Shown: positions 17,470 through 25,800, numbered from the stretch's first letter. The stretch: 64,000 nt of DNA from CBDCVD01 sp965224015 (GCA_965224015.1 OZ245032.1:2666001-2730000); one strand, 5' to 3'. Numbers and translations are program-made. The notes: a model not told the origin generated them from the sequence alone.

Positions 17470-18375
17470 TTATCCGTTCATGCTTTGCTTTAACCACGCC
17501 TTTGCTTGCGCGCGTTCGGCCTGCACCGCCGCCGCATGGGCGGCTATCTTTTCATTCGGCATATGTGTTTCGATCGCCTTGCGCACCATCGCGCGCAAGC
17601 GATCAGGTGGAATAGCGTCGAGTTCAGCTGCGAACGAATGCGGCCAGCGTTTTATCGCCCCGCGTTCCGGCTTGGGCTCGCGTGTCGGCAAGCGCATTTC
17701 TGTGACTTGTTTGGGATAGAGGGCGAGCCTGTTAAACTTGATTTCAAACCCTCTGGCGCGTGAAAATCGGCACAGCTTTTCGTACAGCGCGTTGGCCGCG
17801 TCCATGCCTGCTAAATCGCAATCAAAGAGCGCATAGACGTGAACCGTCTCAACGCCGTCGGAAACGTCTTGCATGGCCTCATGGGCGAATGTTTCGCTTG
17901 TCTGGCCGCGAGCAACGTACAGCGGTACGCGAGTATCTTGCAGCGCAGGCGCGACAACACCGGCCAGGGCGTCTTTTTCCAACCAGACTTGAACGCGGTG
18001 TGGCTCGCCAAACCACAAAGGGAATGAATGGCAAGCGGCCGCCTGGTGCAGACTTTCTTGCCAGCTTGAGCGGCTGCTATCATTGTATTCCCCGCCCAAC
18101 GCGCTGCGCGTTCCATCTGAAATATGATGATACGGAATGCTGCCGTCGCGGCGAAGCGCCAAAACCTGTTTGGCAATTTTGCTGTAAGATTGCTCTGTTT
18201 TCTCAATACCAGGTAGCCCCGCTACTTCAGCGGCATAGTAGAGTTGCCGCACTGTGACGGGCCCATGATTGCGGGCATAGTCGATCAGAAACGCCGCGCG
18301 TTCTTGCATCTGGGCGTCGGTTGCGCGTCGCCGAACGTTTTTGAGTACTCCCCTCATTTTCGCCTGCCCTGGCAC
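17470..18375 (-). CDS. Spo11/TopoVI-A-like protein (Topo mini-A type) with Toprim fold
   Basis: A 301-residue protein. The N-terminal part has VTVRQLYYAAEVAG, resembling the winged-helix segment around the catalytic Tyr of topoisomerase VI A / Spo11 (R-x-x-Y-Y). A later VWLEKDALAGV and YALFDCDLAGMDAAN supply the Glu and D-x-D expected of a Toprim domain. No B-subunit (GHKL ATPase) gene is present. Phage- and plasmid-borne A-only relatives are described as Topo mini-A. It overlaps the upstream gene by 22 bases. Function in the element is unknown; DNA nicking or cleavage is the natural guess. The assignment is from motifs only. Confidence 0.6.
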   Translation of the reverse strand: MPGQAKMRGVLKNVRRRATDAQMQERAAFLIDYARNHGPVTVRQLYYAAEVAGLPGIEKTEQSYSKIAKQVLALRRDGSIPYHHISDGTRSALGGEYNDSSRSSWQESLHQAAACHSFPLWFGEPHRVQVWLEKDALAGVVAPALQDTRVPLYVARGQTSETFAHEAMQDVSDGVETVHVYALFDCDLAGMDAANALYEKLCRFSRARGFEIKFNRLALYPKQVTEMRLPTREPKPERGAIKRWPHSFAAELDAIPPDRLRAMVRKAIETHMPNEKIAAHAAAVQAERAQAKAWLKQSMNG

Positions 18376-18719
18376 ACAAACGCCACCTGGGCGGCGTCTT
18401 CCTCGACGGCGATCAGGCGGTAACGTTGGCCGCGAATTGAAATCTCGTCGTCGAGACTGAGTTGATGCGGTGAGATGGAATCTTGCGTGACAATGATTTT
18501 GACATCGTCGCGGGGGATTTGATAGGCGTTTGCGCGATCAACCTCGAAGGCGTCAACCATGCCGAGCGCTGGCGTGTTGGCAAAAGTCGGGATGGTGTTA
18601 CCCAGCCCATCGCTTTGCATACCGGTGTGGCGATGCAGGGTGCAATCGATCAGCAGCCAGTCGATCGCCTTGCTGAGGCGCGCGCGTAAATTGCCATCAA
18701 GATAGCCGCTCATAGACAC
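18354..18719 (-). CDS. Putative phage head-closure / connector protein
   Basis: A 121-residue protein predicted mostly beta in its second half (VKIIVTQDSISPHQLSLDD, then DEISIRGQRYRLIAVEEDAA), a pattern seen in small head-tail joining proteins of HK97-type phages. It is the last gene before attR and is translated into the Spo11-like gene by overlap. It could also be a minor tail-side protein; no other tail gene is present. Confidence 0.5.
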   Translation of the reverse strand: MSMSGYLDGNLRARLSKAIDWLLIDCTLHRHTGMQSDGLGNTIPTFANTPALGMVDAFEVDRANAYQIPRDDVKIIVTQDSISPHQLSLDDEISIRGQRYRLIAVEEDAAQVAFVCQGRRK

Positions 18720-18734
18720 CTCCTTTTCGGGGAA

Positions 18735-18799
18735 GTGTGTCCCAAACGGCTCGCTAAGTTATTGATTCCTATGGACCCGAAATGGGCGAGTGTGTCCCA
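18735..18799 (+). promoter_or_regulatory. Two GTGTGTCCCA repeats beside attR
   Basis: Exact decamers at 18735-18744 and 18790-18799, same orientation as the pair beside attL. Candidate recombination-protein binding sites. Confidence 0.6.
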
Positions 18800-18843
18800 C
18801 TCAAGAGTATTGATTTCATTGATTTTTTTGCCAAAAGTGACAG

Positions 18844-18860
18844 TCCTGCCGGGGTCGCCA
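18844..18860 (+). other. attR core
   Basis: Exact 17-base copy of the tRNA-Arg 3' end. Only the 3' fragment is present, no second tRNA. An integrase pseudogene begins 168 bases beyond, indicating a second element once integrated at the same site. Confidence 0.9.
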
Positions 18861-19027
18861 ACTTTAAAATTTTATTGTTATATTTCAACATGTTATTGAC
18901 CTCCTTTGTCCAACCTTTTGGGGCGGTTGGACAAGGCATGCACCCGTTTTGTTCTATTTTCGAGCTTAGTAAATCCGGAATCCGTGAGGCGATCTCGTCG
19001 AGCCGCGCGGGTGTAGACAGAAGCCAT

Positions 19028-19862
19028 TCATGTATTTTTGTGCGCCAATAGAGCCGCGATTTCGTTCTCAGTTGCACCCGCACTCGCCAAGCGGGTTGCA
19101 CCGGCTTTTCTGAGGCCGTGCAGGGTGCAATTTTTAAGCCCCGCGCTATCACAGCATTTGCGAAACCATGCGCCAACACTCTTTGGTGTATAGCCTTTCT
19201 TTTGCAAGTTCTGAATTAGTAGCAGTTGATTTTGCGGCACACGGCCAAGTTCGGCAGCCAACTCATCAAGTATTGGAAGGTTTGCCTCAATGCCTGTCTT
19301 GCCGCGCCGATAAGCTATCCTGCCATCAGAGACATTTTGCCACCCCAGCTTCACCAGGTCTTGCCGCGCTGCCCCCGTATTTAGCGCCAGTTCCATTGCG
19401 AGACGCGGCAATGTACCGCTCGCCCTTTGAGCGCGAAACTTTGAGATTTCTGCATCAGTCCAAGTATGAAAGCCGCCTGCATTTTCCTTGCGCTTGTCGG
19501 CAAGACGCGTCGGGTTATGCCTGAGTAAATCAAGCCGGATTGCATAGTTAAACAGCACACTAAGACGCTTTCTGATCGTGTTAGCAGTGCTTGGGCCAGA
19601 CTTTCGTGCCATCAGCGCTTCAACGTGTTTTAATTCAAAGCGATCGAAGGTAGGTGTCCAATCTGTTCACGTATCCACTCAAATTCACGCCGCCGCGCCG
19701 CTTTTGACGTTTCTGCAAGATTAACAAACCTCGGAGATTGATAATAGTTCGCGATCAACCAGTCGAATGTCCCGGGCTCAACTTGTCTTTTGGTGGTTCG
19801 CCTATCGGGGCGTTGGCCGCCGTCATCAGCAATTCAATCGCGCTTTTGTCTGTCTTGCCCAT
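19028..19862 (-). pseudogene. Tyrosine integrase of a second, tandem element
   Basis: The catalytic domain is readable at 19612-19028 (NTGAARQDL with the first Arg, LHGLRKAGATR with H-x-x-R) but ends at LLAHKNT, before the Tyr nucleophile. The N-terminal part reads in two other frames: MGKTDK...KLSPG from 19862, then TFDWLIANYYQSPRF to LPSIALN. There are thus at least two frameshifts plus a C-terminal loss, and it cannot be active. It shares its first codons with the small gene at 9382-9612. Its position just past attR matches that of the intact int just past attL. Confidence 0.85.
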
Positions 19863-19966
19863 CGTTTGGTCTGCTTGTGTTGATATTGTAACGATAAACT
19901 GGTATTTTGTACACATGCATAACATCATATCATACTTCTGTAAATACGCATAGGGACACAGTACAA

Positions 19967-20215
19967 ATGGATGCAATCCAAATTAGGATGGCGCGGGCGG
20001 CACTGGGTATCGGTGTCCGGGAACTGGCGGCTATGGCTGGGATAGCTGCAAATACAGTTACCAGAATTGAAAACGGCTCTGATGCCAAGAAATCAACTCT
20101 CACTGCTATCCGCACGGCTCTCGAATCAGCCGGTGTCGAGTTTGTTGACGAAAACGGCGGCGGGCCGGGGGTGCGGTTAAACCGGAACGTCCGGCTCGAA
20201 AGGCCTGAAAAGTAA
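19967..20215 (+). CDS. Xre-family helix-turn-helix regulator
   Basis: Eighty-two residues. The first 60 carry a Cro/cI-type domain (GIGVRELAAMAGIAANTVTRIENG) and the tail is short and polar. Start ATG at 19967. It is divergent from the integrase pseudogene and precedes a DUF1640-like gene, occupying the place the Arc gene holds in the first element. Confidence 0.85.
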   Translation: MDAIQIRMARAALGIGVRELAAMAGIAANTVTRIENGSDAKKSTLTAIRTALESAGVEFVDENGGGPGVRLNRNVRLERPEK

Positions 20216-20228
20216 CCCCGCTCCTTCA

Positions 20229-20264
20229 TTGTTTTTGCACCCCGGGTGGCGTATATATGAGCTA
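20229..20264 (+). promoter_or_regulatory. Conserved promoter 2, predicted leaderless start
   Basis: TTGTTT (20229-20234), 17-base spacer, TATATA (20252-20257), ATG seven bases later at 20264. Nearly identical to the blocks at 10369 and 21102. Confidence 0.6.
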
Positions 20265-20503
20265 TGAACGCATTCACCTTTGACACTTTGAAACTTGCCA
20301 GAGGCCTTGAGAGCGCCGGGTTTTCCCACGAACAGGCGATCAAGACGGCGGAAGTGTTTGCCGAAACCATGGGCACAGAGGTCGCCACCAAGGCCGACTT
20401 GCGTGAAATGGAACATCGCCTTAAGGCCGACATTCTCAAATGGATGTTCGGGGGCATGCTGGGCCAGATAGCCGTCTTGGCGGCTCTCATCAAATTGCTG
20501 TAG
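20264..20503 (+). CDS. DUF1640-like coiled-coil membrane protein, copy 2
   Basis: Seventy-nine residues: FTFDTLKLARGLESAGFSHE opening, coiled-coil ATKADLREMEHRLKADI, and a C-terminal membrane helix. It has the N-terminal motif of copy 3 but a different membrane segment. A strong hairpin with a T-run follows 60 bases after the stop. Confidence 0.75.
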   Translation: MNAFTFDTLKLARGLESAGFSHEQAIKTAEVFAETMGTEVATKADLREMEHRLKADILKWMFGGMLGQIAVLAALIKLL

Positions 20504-20560
20504 CGCTCTGAAACATTGAGCAGGCAAGCGGCTTCAGTGTTCGACACTTCGTTTTTGCAA

Positions 20561-20580
20561 AGGGGCAAATTTGCCCTTTT
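20561..20580 (+). terminator. Terminator after DUF1640-like copy 2
   Basis: Perfect palindrome GGGCAAATTTGCCC (20563-20576) followed by TTTT. Symmetric enough to serve the converging portal fragment as well. Confidence 0.6.
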
Positions 20581-20634
20581 GCTATATTGATTTGATCCAT
20601 TCCCACCAACGTCCATATTCGCCAGTTTTGCCGC

Positions 20635-20799
20635 CTACTCCCAATCCACTAACGCCAGGGCCTGGTTGGGGTCCACACCGGCCTCCTTGGCCTGGGTAAG
20701 GGCCTGGACAATGCCTGCAAGGGCTCTGTGGCACGCCCGCCCGCGTCATAGGCCTGTAGAGGGCGCATAACGTCTACTGTGACCTTCCCACCCAGCGCA
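20635..20799 (-). pseudogene. Portal C-terminal fragment, copy 2
   Basis: The last 50 or so codons of the portal protein (QAYDAGGRA; terminal LVDWE) with a +1 frameshift after GGRAT. The same frameshift is present in copy 3 but not in copy 1, so copies 2 and 3 arose by duplication after the mutation. The fragment is fused at about 20798 to an Arc-like gene fragment. Confidence 0.8.
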
Positions 20800-20801
20800 T
20801 T

Positions 20802-21083
20802 GCTCGATAAATTCATGCTGCGCTTGCCAGACGGAATGCGCGACAGAATTGCCGGATCTGCGAAGAAAATAAACGTTCGATGAATTCTGAGATTGTTGCG
20901 CGGTTGTTGGAAACGTATTCGCAAGACAACTGGATTCAAAAAGAGTACGAGGAATTCGACCATCGCGACATGATTGGGCTTTACGACGCAGGAGGCGACC
21001 TAAACGCCCAAAGGACTGCGTTTCTTGAAGCTATTCGTGACGTCATTCAAGAAGAACTTGAAAAACTCGGAGAGCGCCGATAG
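20802..21083 (+). pseudogene. Frameshifted Arc-family gene
   Basis: The first 25 codons (LDKFMLRLPDGMRDRIAGSAKK) match the 9931 gene, then one base is missing relative to it and the frame changes. The rest is open from ATG 20880 (MNSEIVARLLETYSQ) for 67 residues. The 5' end is lost at the junction with the portal fragment. Confidence 0.7.
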
Positions 21084-21101
21084 ACCCACGCCCTTCATTC
21101 A

Positions 21102-21137
21102 TTGTTTTTGCACCCTGGGTGGCGTATATAGAGCTTA
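21102..21137 (+). promoter_or_regulatory. Conserved promoter 3, predicted leaderless start
   Basis: TTGTTT (21102-21107), 17-base spacer, TATATA (21125-21130), ATG at 21137, the same geometry as the other two copies. Confidence 0.6.
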
Positions 21138-21394
21138 TGAACATTTTGACCTTCGATACCCTAAAATTCGCCAAGCGCCTTGAGGAAGCTGGATTCACGG
21201 AGCGCCAAGCCGAAACCCTGGCTGAAGAACAGGCTGCGTTTGCCGAAGAACAGGCGAAAGCCGCGAGTGAAAACTTGGCGACTAAAGCTGATCTTGAGGT
21301 GCTGCGAGCCGAACTTGCCATGGTTAAATGGCTTGTGTCCGGGATTGGTTTTGGCGTTTTGTTGCTGGTTTTGCGCTCATTTTGGCCTGTATAG
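21137..21394 (+). CDS. DUF1640-like coiled-coil membrane protein, copy 3
   Basis: Eighty-five residues from MNILTFDTL. The start is set by the conserved promoter; an upstream ATG would lie inside the promoter. N-terminal FDTLKFAKRLEEAGF, Glu/Ala-rich coiled coil, ATKADLEVLRAEL, and the same 28-residue C-terminus as copy 1. It looks like a hybrid of the copy 2 N-terminus and the copy 1 C-terminus, suggesting recombination among such elements. Confidence 0.75.
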   Translation: MNILTFDTLKFAKRLEEAGFTERQAETLAEEQAAFAEEQAKAASENLATKADLEVLRAELAMVKWLVSGIGFGVLLLVLRSFWPV

Positions 21395-21406
21395 CCATCT
21401 AATCTC

Positions 21407-21972
21407 TTACTCCCAATCCATTAACGCCAGGGCCTGGTTGGGGTCCACACCGGCCTCCTTGGCCTGGGTAAGGGCCTGGATAATGCCTGCAAGGGCTCTG
21501 TGGCACGCCCGCCGGTGTCATAGGCCTGTAGAGGGCGCATAACGTCTACTGTGACCTCCCCACCCAGCTTGGCGCTCGCCTCTTCTGCCAACAAAACAGC
21601 CATGGGCTGCAATTGCCATTGCGCTAAGTGCCTCTGAGCTTCGCGCACAAGAGGTCTCGTGGTGGCAGGGTTCATGAGGCCAGGCAACACCCCAAAGGCT
21701 CCCATAATGGCGTCACGGGCAGCATCCAGGCTTTCCTTCACCATGGCTTGCTCAAGGTTGGGGGTCACGTCCTGGGGACGCCAGTCGGTCTGTGGGGTAG
21801 GACCGCCGACAGCCGATACGTTCACGGATTCGCGTAACAGCATCCGCCCCCGCCGGCCGCGAAAATCACGCCCCAGCTTGCCCAGGTCGGTCTCTGTACT
21901 TTCAGAGAAGGGCACAATCTGGGAGCCGATGGGGCCATTTCGTAAATCTCGCACAGGGCCGTCTCGATACAA
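21407..21972 (-). pseudogene. Portal C-terminal fragment, copy 3
   Basis: About 180 codons of portal (TDLGKLGRDFRGRRGR, GVLPGLMNPATTRPLV) with the same frameshift near the 3' end as copy 2. N-terminal half absent. Closely similar to copy 1 over its whole length. Confidence 0.8.
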
Positions 21973-22084
21973 TGAAGCATGCCCGCCGTTAAGCTGGCAC
22001 GCTAAACTGTAGCCGGATAGAACCGTATTTCATCTATGCGCGCCCTCTGTTAAAATCGACTGAAGGCTGCACAGGAGACACTGT

Positions 22085-25000
22085 ATGATGTTGGAAATAC
22101 TGCGCAAGTATGCACGCTCATTGTATGAAAAGAGTTCTCTTGTGGGAGAAGCATCTCCTGAGGATCAACTCAAGGAACCTGTTGCAGGCCTTATACACAA
22201 GTTTGGCAAACAGTGGGAAATCGACACATCTCACAGCACAGAAGTATCTCTGCGCGAACACAAGGTACGGCCCGATATTGCAATTTACGTCGAAAATCTG
22301 ATTTGCGGTTATATCGAACTGAAAGCGCCGGGACTGGGAGCCGATGCGCCGAAACTGAAGGGCAAGCACAACAAGCAACAATGGGAGAAGCTGAAAAGCC
22401 TTCCCAATCTGATCTATACCGATGGCCGCGACTGGGCACTGTATCGCAATGGCAAGAGACAGGGCGGCATTGTGCGCCTTGATGATGCGCCGCAGGAGCG
22501 CGACGCACAACCGCCAAGCCAGCGCAATGCGGATGATCTGGGCCGGCTCTTGAAGAACTTTCTGCGCTGGTCGCCAATTGTTCCGCACAGCCCCACGCGC
22601 TTTGCACAATATCTTGCACCACTCACCCGGTTTCTGCGTGATGAGGTGGAAGCGGCGCTGGGCACAAAGGGCTCAAACGTTAAACTGCTCGCCAATGAGT
22701 GGCGGCAATATTTTTTCCCCGAAGCCGATAATGCGCAATTCGCCGACGCCTATGCCCAGACAGTTACCTATGCGATGCTGCTGGCGCGGCTTTCGGGCGC
22801 GAAGGTCCTGGATCCGGAGGAAGCGGCAAGGGCCCTGAACAAGAATAGCGATACCTCGAACAGCGACAACGATGCCTTGAGCAAGAACAGCGGGCTGCTG
22901 GCGGAAGTATTGAAACTGCTCGGCCAGGAACGCGCGCGCAAAGAACTGCAGACGGGGTTCGAGTTGCTCAGGCGCTCGATGGAAGCGCTTGATCCATCTG
23001 AGTTTCTAAAGACCAAACCGGATCTGTGGCTGTACTTTTATGAGGATTTCCTTGCGGCCTATGACAAGAAGCTGCGCAACGATTACGGCGTTTATTATAC
23101 CCCGCGCGAGGTAGTGGATTTACAAGTGCGCCTTGCCGCGGAATTGCTGGAAACCCGCTTTGGCAAGAAGCAAGGCTTTGCTGACGACGGGGTGGTGTTT
23201 CTCGATCCGGCTGTCGGCACGGGCACCTATCTGGTTGCCGCCGTGCGCCATGCGCTGGAAAAGGTGCGCGCGCGTTCCGGCAAGGGCGCGGTTGCAGGCC
23301 GCGCCAGGCAGATGGCCAGAAACATGTACGGCTTTGAGGTGCTCGTCGGCCCCTACGCGGTAGCCCATTTGCGTTTGACACAGGTGCTGACACAGGCGCT
23401 TAGGGAAGAAGATGCGGCGTTACAGGAACGCCTGCGGATCTATCTTGCCGATACGCTGGGCAGCCCATACGCAACGCCCCCTGGCGGGCTGTCCCTGACC
23501 CATAAGGCGCTGACGGACGAGCACAATGCGGCGCGCAAGATGAAACAGCAAGGCGATATTCTCGTCTGCCTTGGCAATCCGCCCTATGATCGCCAGCAAA
23601 TAGCCGAAGGGGACGACACCACCCAGCGCAAGGGCGGCTGGGTGCGCTTCGGCGATCAGATAAAGGGGGGCGCCAAGCAAGAAGAACAAGGAGAGCGCCC
23701 AATCCTTGCCGACTTTACCGAACCGGCTTCGAACGCAGGAGCGGGCAAGTACATTGTCAACCTCTATAACGATTACGTCTATTTTTGGCGTTGGGCCCTG
23801 TGGCGGCTGTTCGAACAACAGGAATGCGGCGGTGTGGTCACCTTCATCACCGCATCTTCCTATCTTGCTGGGCCGGGCTTTGTCGGCATGCGCGAGGTGA
23901 TGCGCCGCACCTTTGACGAACTTTGGATTCTGGACTTGGGCGGCGACAGTCTCGGTACGCGCAAAACGCCGAACGTGTTCAATATTCGCACCCCGGTGGC
24001 CATCGCCATCGGCGTGCGCGGTAAAGACCCGTCGCCGGAGACCCCCGCCAGGGTGCATTACGCCCGGATCGTTGGCGATAGCCGCGAAGCGAAACTGATG
24101 CAGCTTGCGAAAACCGAAAGCTTCGCAGCGCTTGATTGGACGGAATGCCCGGATGATTGGCACGTGCCCTTATTGCCAGTAGGGCATGGGCGATTTTTTG
24201 AGTGGCCTCGCTTATCCGATATTTTTCCGCTGACGTTACCTGGCGCGAAATTCCATCGTTCCTGGCCTATTGGAGAGACCACCAGTATACTGAGGAAGCG
24301 ATGGAGAAAACTTGTTTCCACTCCACTATCGGAAAGAGCAAAATTGTTTCGTGAGACAAGTGATTGGAAAATCTCAAAGAGAGTTGCAGATGGACTGCCA
24401 GGCGAAGGTCAGCCATCCATTAGTGAGTGCACACGAGAAAATGCAATTCTTGAGCCCATAAGATATGCCTACCGTTCTTTTGACAGGCACTACGCACTCT
24501 ATGATTTCCGGCTTGGCGACCGTCTGCGCCCAACATTATCTCGCTTGCGAGGGAAGGGGAAACAGGTGTTTTTCTGCACCAAATTTTCCTTTTCTCTCTC
24601 ACATGGTCAAGCAATGGTCGCATCGGCGCACATCCCCGACCTGGACCACTTTCACGGTCGCGGCGGCAAGGACGTAATCCCCCTCTATCGCGATGCCGAG
24701 GCGAGGCAACCCAATGTGACCAGGGGGCTGCTGGAGATACTCTCCACCCGTTATGGCATGGTGATCTCGGCGGAGGATTTGGCTGCCTATGTGTACGCAC
24801 TCCTCGGCGGACAATCCTATACGAAAACGTTCTGGAACGAGCTTGAGACGCCGGGGCCGCGCGTGCCGGTCACCCAAGACGCAGATGCTTTCGCTGAGGC
24901 CGCCGCGCTGGGTCGCCGCCTGATCTGGCTACACACTTACGCTGAACGGTTCCGCGACGAAAACCGCGGCAACATAATCCCGCCGGGCACGGCAAAATGC

Positions 25001-25432
25001 ACCCGGGCAATCTCCGATGATGCGGCGAACTATCCGGAAAAATTCAGCTATGATGCGTCCACAAAGGAAATCCTGGTGGGAGATGGCCGCTTCGGGCCGG
25101 TCGATCCTGCCGTATGGGAGTTTGAGGTCTCCGGCCTCAGGGTGGTCAAGTCCTGGCTTGGTTATCGTATGAAGGTGCGCGCGGGTCGAAAGTCCTCCCC
25201 CCTGGACGACATCCGTCCCGAACGCTGGACCCCGGCCCTCACCGACGAATTGCTTGAACTCTTGTGGGTACTGGAGGCAACGCTGGCGATGGAGCCTGAA
25301 CTGGCGGGGGTACTTGCAGGTATCGTGCGCGGCGATTGCTATATGGCGTGTGAACTGCCGACGCCCATGGATAGTGAAAGACACCCACCACGCCCAAAGA
25401 AAAATGCCAAAGATCAAAAAGATCTACTGTAA
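22085..25432 (+). CDS. Large restriction-modification-type DNA methyltransferase (type ISP/IIG-like)
   Basis: An 1115-residue single-chain enzyme. Residues about 60-85 have R-P-D-I-A...GYIELKAPG, a PD-(D/E)xK nuclease signature. A gamma-class N6-adenine methyltransferase follows, with motif I DPAVGTGTYLV near residue 374 and motif IV NPPY near residue 497. The C-terminal 450 residues match the target-recognition-like end of type ISP enzymes, but no SF2 helicase motifs are visible, so it is closer to type IIG in layout. CAGGAGA precedes the ATG. It stands alone, right next to the phage relics, and probably defends against foreign DNA. Confidence 0.8.
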   Translation: MMLEILRKYARSLYEKSSLVGEASPEDQLKEPVAGLIHKFGKQWEIDTSHSTEVSLREHKVRPDIAIYVENLICGYIELKAPGLGADAPKLKGKHNKQQWEKLKSLPNLIYTDGRDWALYRNGKRQGGIVRLDDAPQERDAQPPSQRNADDLGRLLKNFLRWSPIVPHSPTRFAQYLAPLTRFLRDEVEAALGTKGSNVKLLANEWRQYFFPEADNAQFADAYAQTVTYAMLLARLSGAKVLDPEEAARALNKNSDTSNSDNDALSKNSGLLAEVLKLLGQERARKELQTGFELLRRSMEALDPSEFLKTKPDLWLYFYEDFLAAYDKKLRNDYGVYYTPREVVDLQVRLAAELLETRFGKKQGFADDGVVFLDPAVGTGTYLVAAVRHALEKVRARSGKGAVAGRARQMARNMYGFEVLVGPYAVAHLRLTQVLTQALREEDAALQERLRIYLADTLGSPYATPPGGLSLTHKALTDEHNAARKMKQQGDILVCLGNPPYDRQQIAEGDDTTQRKGGWVRFGDQIKGGAKQEEQGERPILADFTEPASNAGAGKYIVNLYNDYVYFWRWALWRLFEQQECGGVVTFITASSYLAGPGFVGMREVMRRTFDELWILDLGGDSLGTRKTPNVFNIRTPVAIAIGVRGKDPSPETPARVHYARIVGDSREAKLMQLAKTESFAALDWTECPDDWHVPLLPVGHGRFFEWPRLSDIFPLTLPGAKFHRSWPIGETTSILRKRWRKLVSTPLSERAKLFRETSDWKISKRVADGLPGEGQPSISECTRENAILEPIRYAYRSFDRHYALYDFRLGDRLRPTLSRLRGKGKQVFFCTKFSFSLSHGQAMVASAHIPDLDHFHGRGGKDVIPLYRDAEARQPNVTRGLLEILSTRYGMVISAEDLAAYVYALLGGQSYTKTFWNELETPGPRVPVTQDADAFAEAAALGRRLIWLHTYAERFRDENRGNIIPPGTAKCTRAISDDAANYPEKFSYDASTKEILVGDGRFGPVDPAVWEFEVSGLRVVKSWLGYRMKVRAGRKSSPLDDIRPERWTPALTDELLELLWVLEATLAMEPELAGVLAGIVRGDCYMACELPTPMDSERHPPRPKKNAKDQKDLL

Positions 25433-25734
25433 GCCAGTACCGGCTCTTTGTGACTATAGCAAAAGCGCCCCTTCGGGTTTGCGATGGGCGCAACGCCCAC
25501 GCCCAAGCCGCTCTTGAGAGATGGATAAACATCACTCTTCGATCGCCTTGAACGTAGGAATCGCCTCGCCAATCGAGAAACAGAATTGATTCTATTAAAA
25601 CCTGACACGCTCCAGGGCGAGAACAAACAGGAGATGGCTTGTGTCAGTTTTGTGCCAATTTTTGACACACGTTCTTGCAACGCTCTGCTTCTTGCGGCAA
25701 AAATCTGCATGCTGAATCCCTATAAGACTTGTGT
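25433..25734. other. Intergenic gap with repeat fragments
   Basis: No gene seen. It contains a CTATAGCAAAAGCGCCCCTTCGGG-type segment near 25455 whose complement recurs near 57485-57515, and a single GAGCGTGTCA arm near 25598. Confidence 0.5.
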
Positions 25735-25800
25735 TTTTATGGGGGTTCCTGTACCCTCGCGCGCGGGACACCTCTCCCCAACGAGAGGCAGCTATCTGTA
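25735..25800 (+). ncRNA. Candidate serC RNA motif in the serC leader
   Basis: Two hairpins directly precede the serC start: an outer TGT-A-CCC / GGG-ACA stem (about 25750-25770) and CCTCTC / GAGAGG (25771-25788). A conserved serC leader RNA is known upstream of serC-serA operons in Alphaproteobacteria, and the position fits exactly. I cannot align it to the consensus here. Confidence 0.5.

Larger units (their letters stand above)
7482..18860. mobile_element. Integrated element in tRNA-Arg with capsid and packaging genes
   Basis: About 11.4 kb bounded by 17-bp direct repeats (TCCTGCCGGGGTCGCCA). It contains a tRNA-proximal tyrosine integrase, two divergent ribbon-helix-helix regulators, a DUF1640-like membrane protein, a portal fragment, a capsid fragment, an HNH nuclease, a large terminase, a Spo11/TopoVI-A-like protein and a possible head-closure protein. 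No tail, holin, endolysin, or replication gene is recognisable. It may be a decayed prophage or a capsid-encoding satellite related to cf-PICIs. A metabolic insert at about 11.2-14.0 kb interrupts the head genes. Confidence 0.85.

Noticed and set aside
7482..18860. Gene transfer agent cluster
   Set aside because: GTA clusters are not flanked by att repeats with an integrase and have a conserved head-to-tail order that is absent here.
18906..18934. Hairpin TTGTCCAACC / GGTTGGACAA beyond attR as a terminator
   Set aside because: No T-run on either side and no gene ends there.
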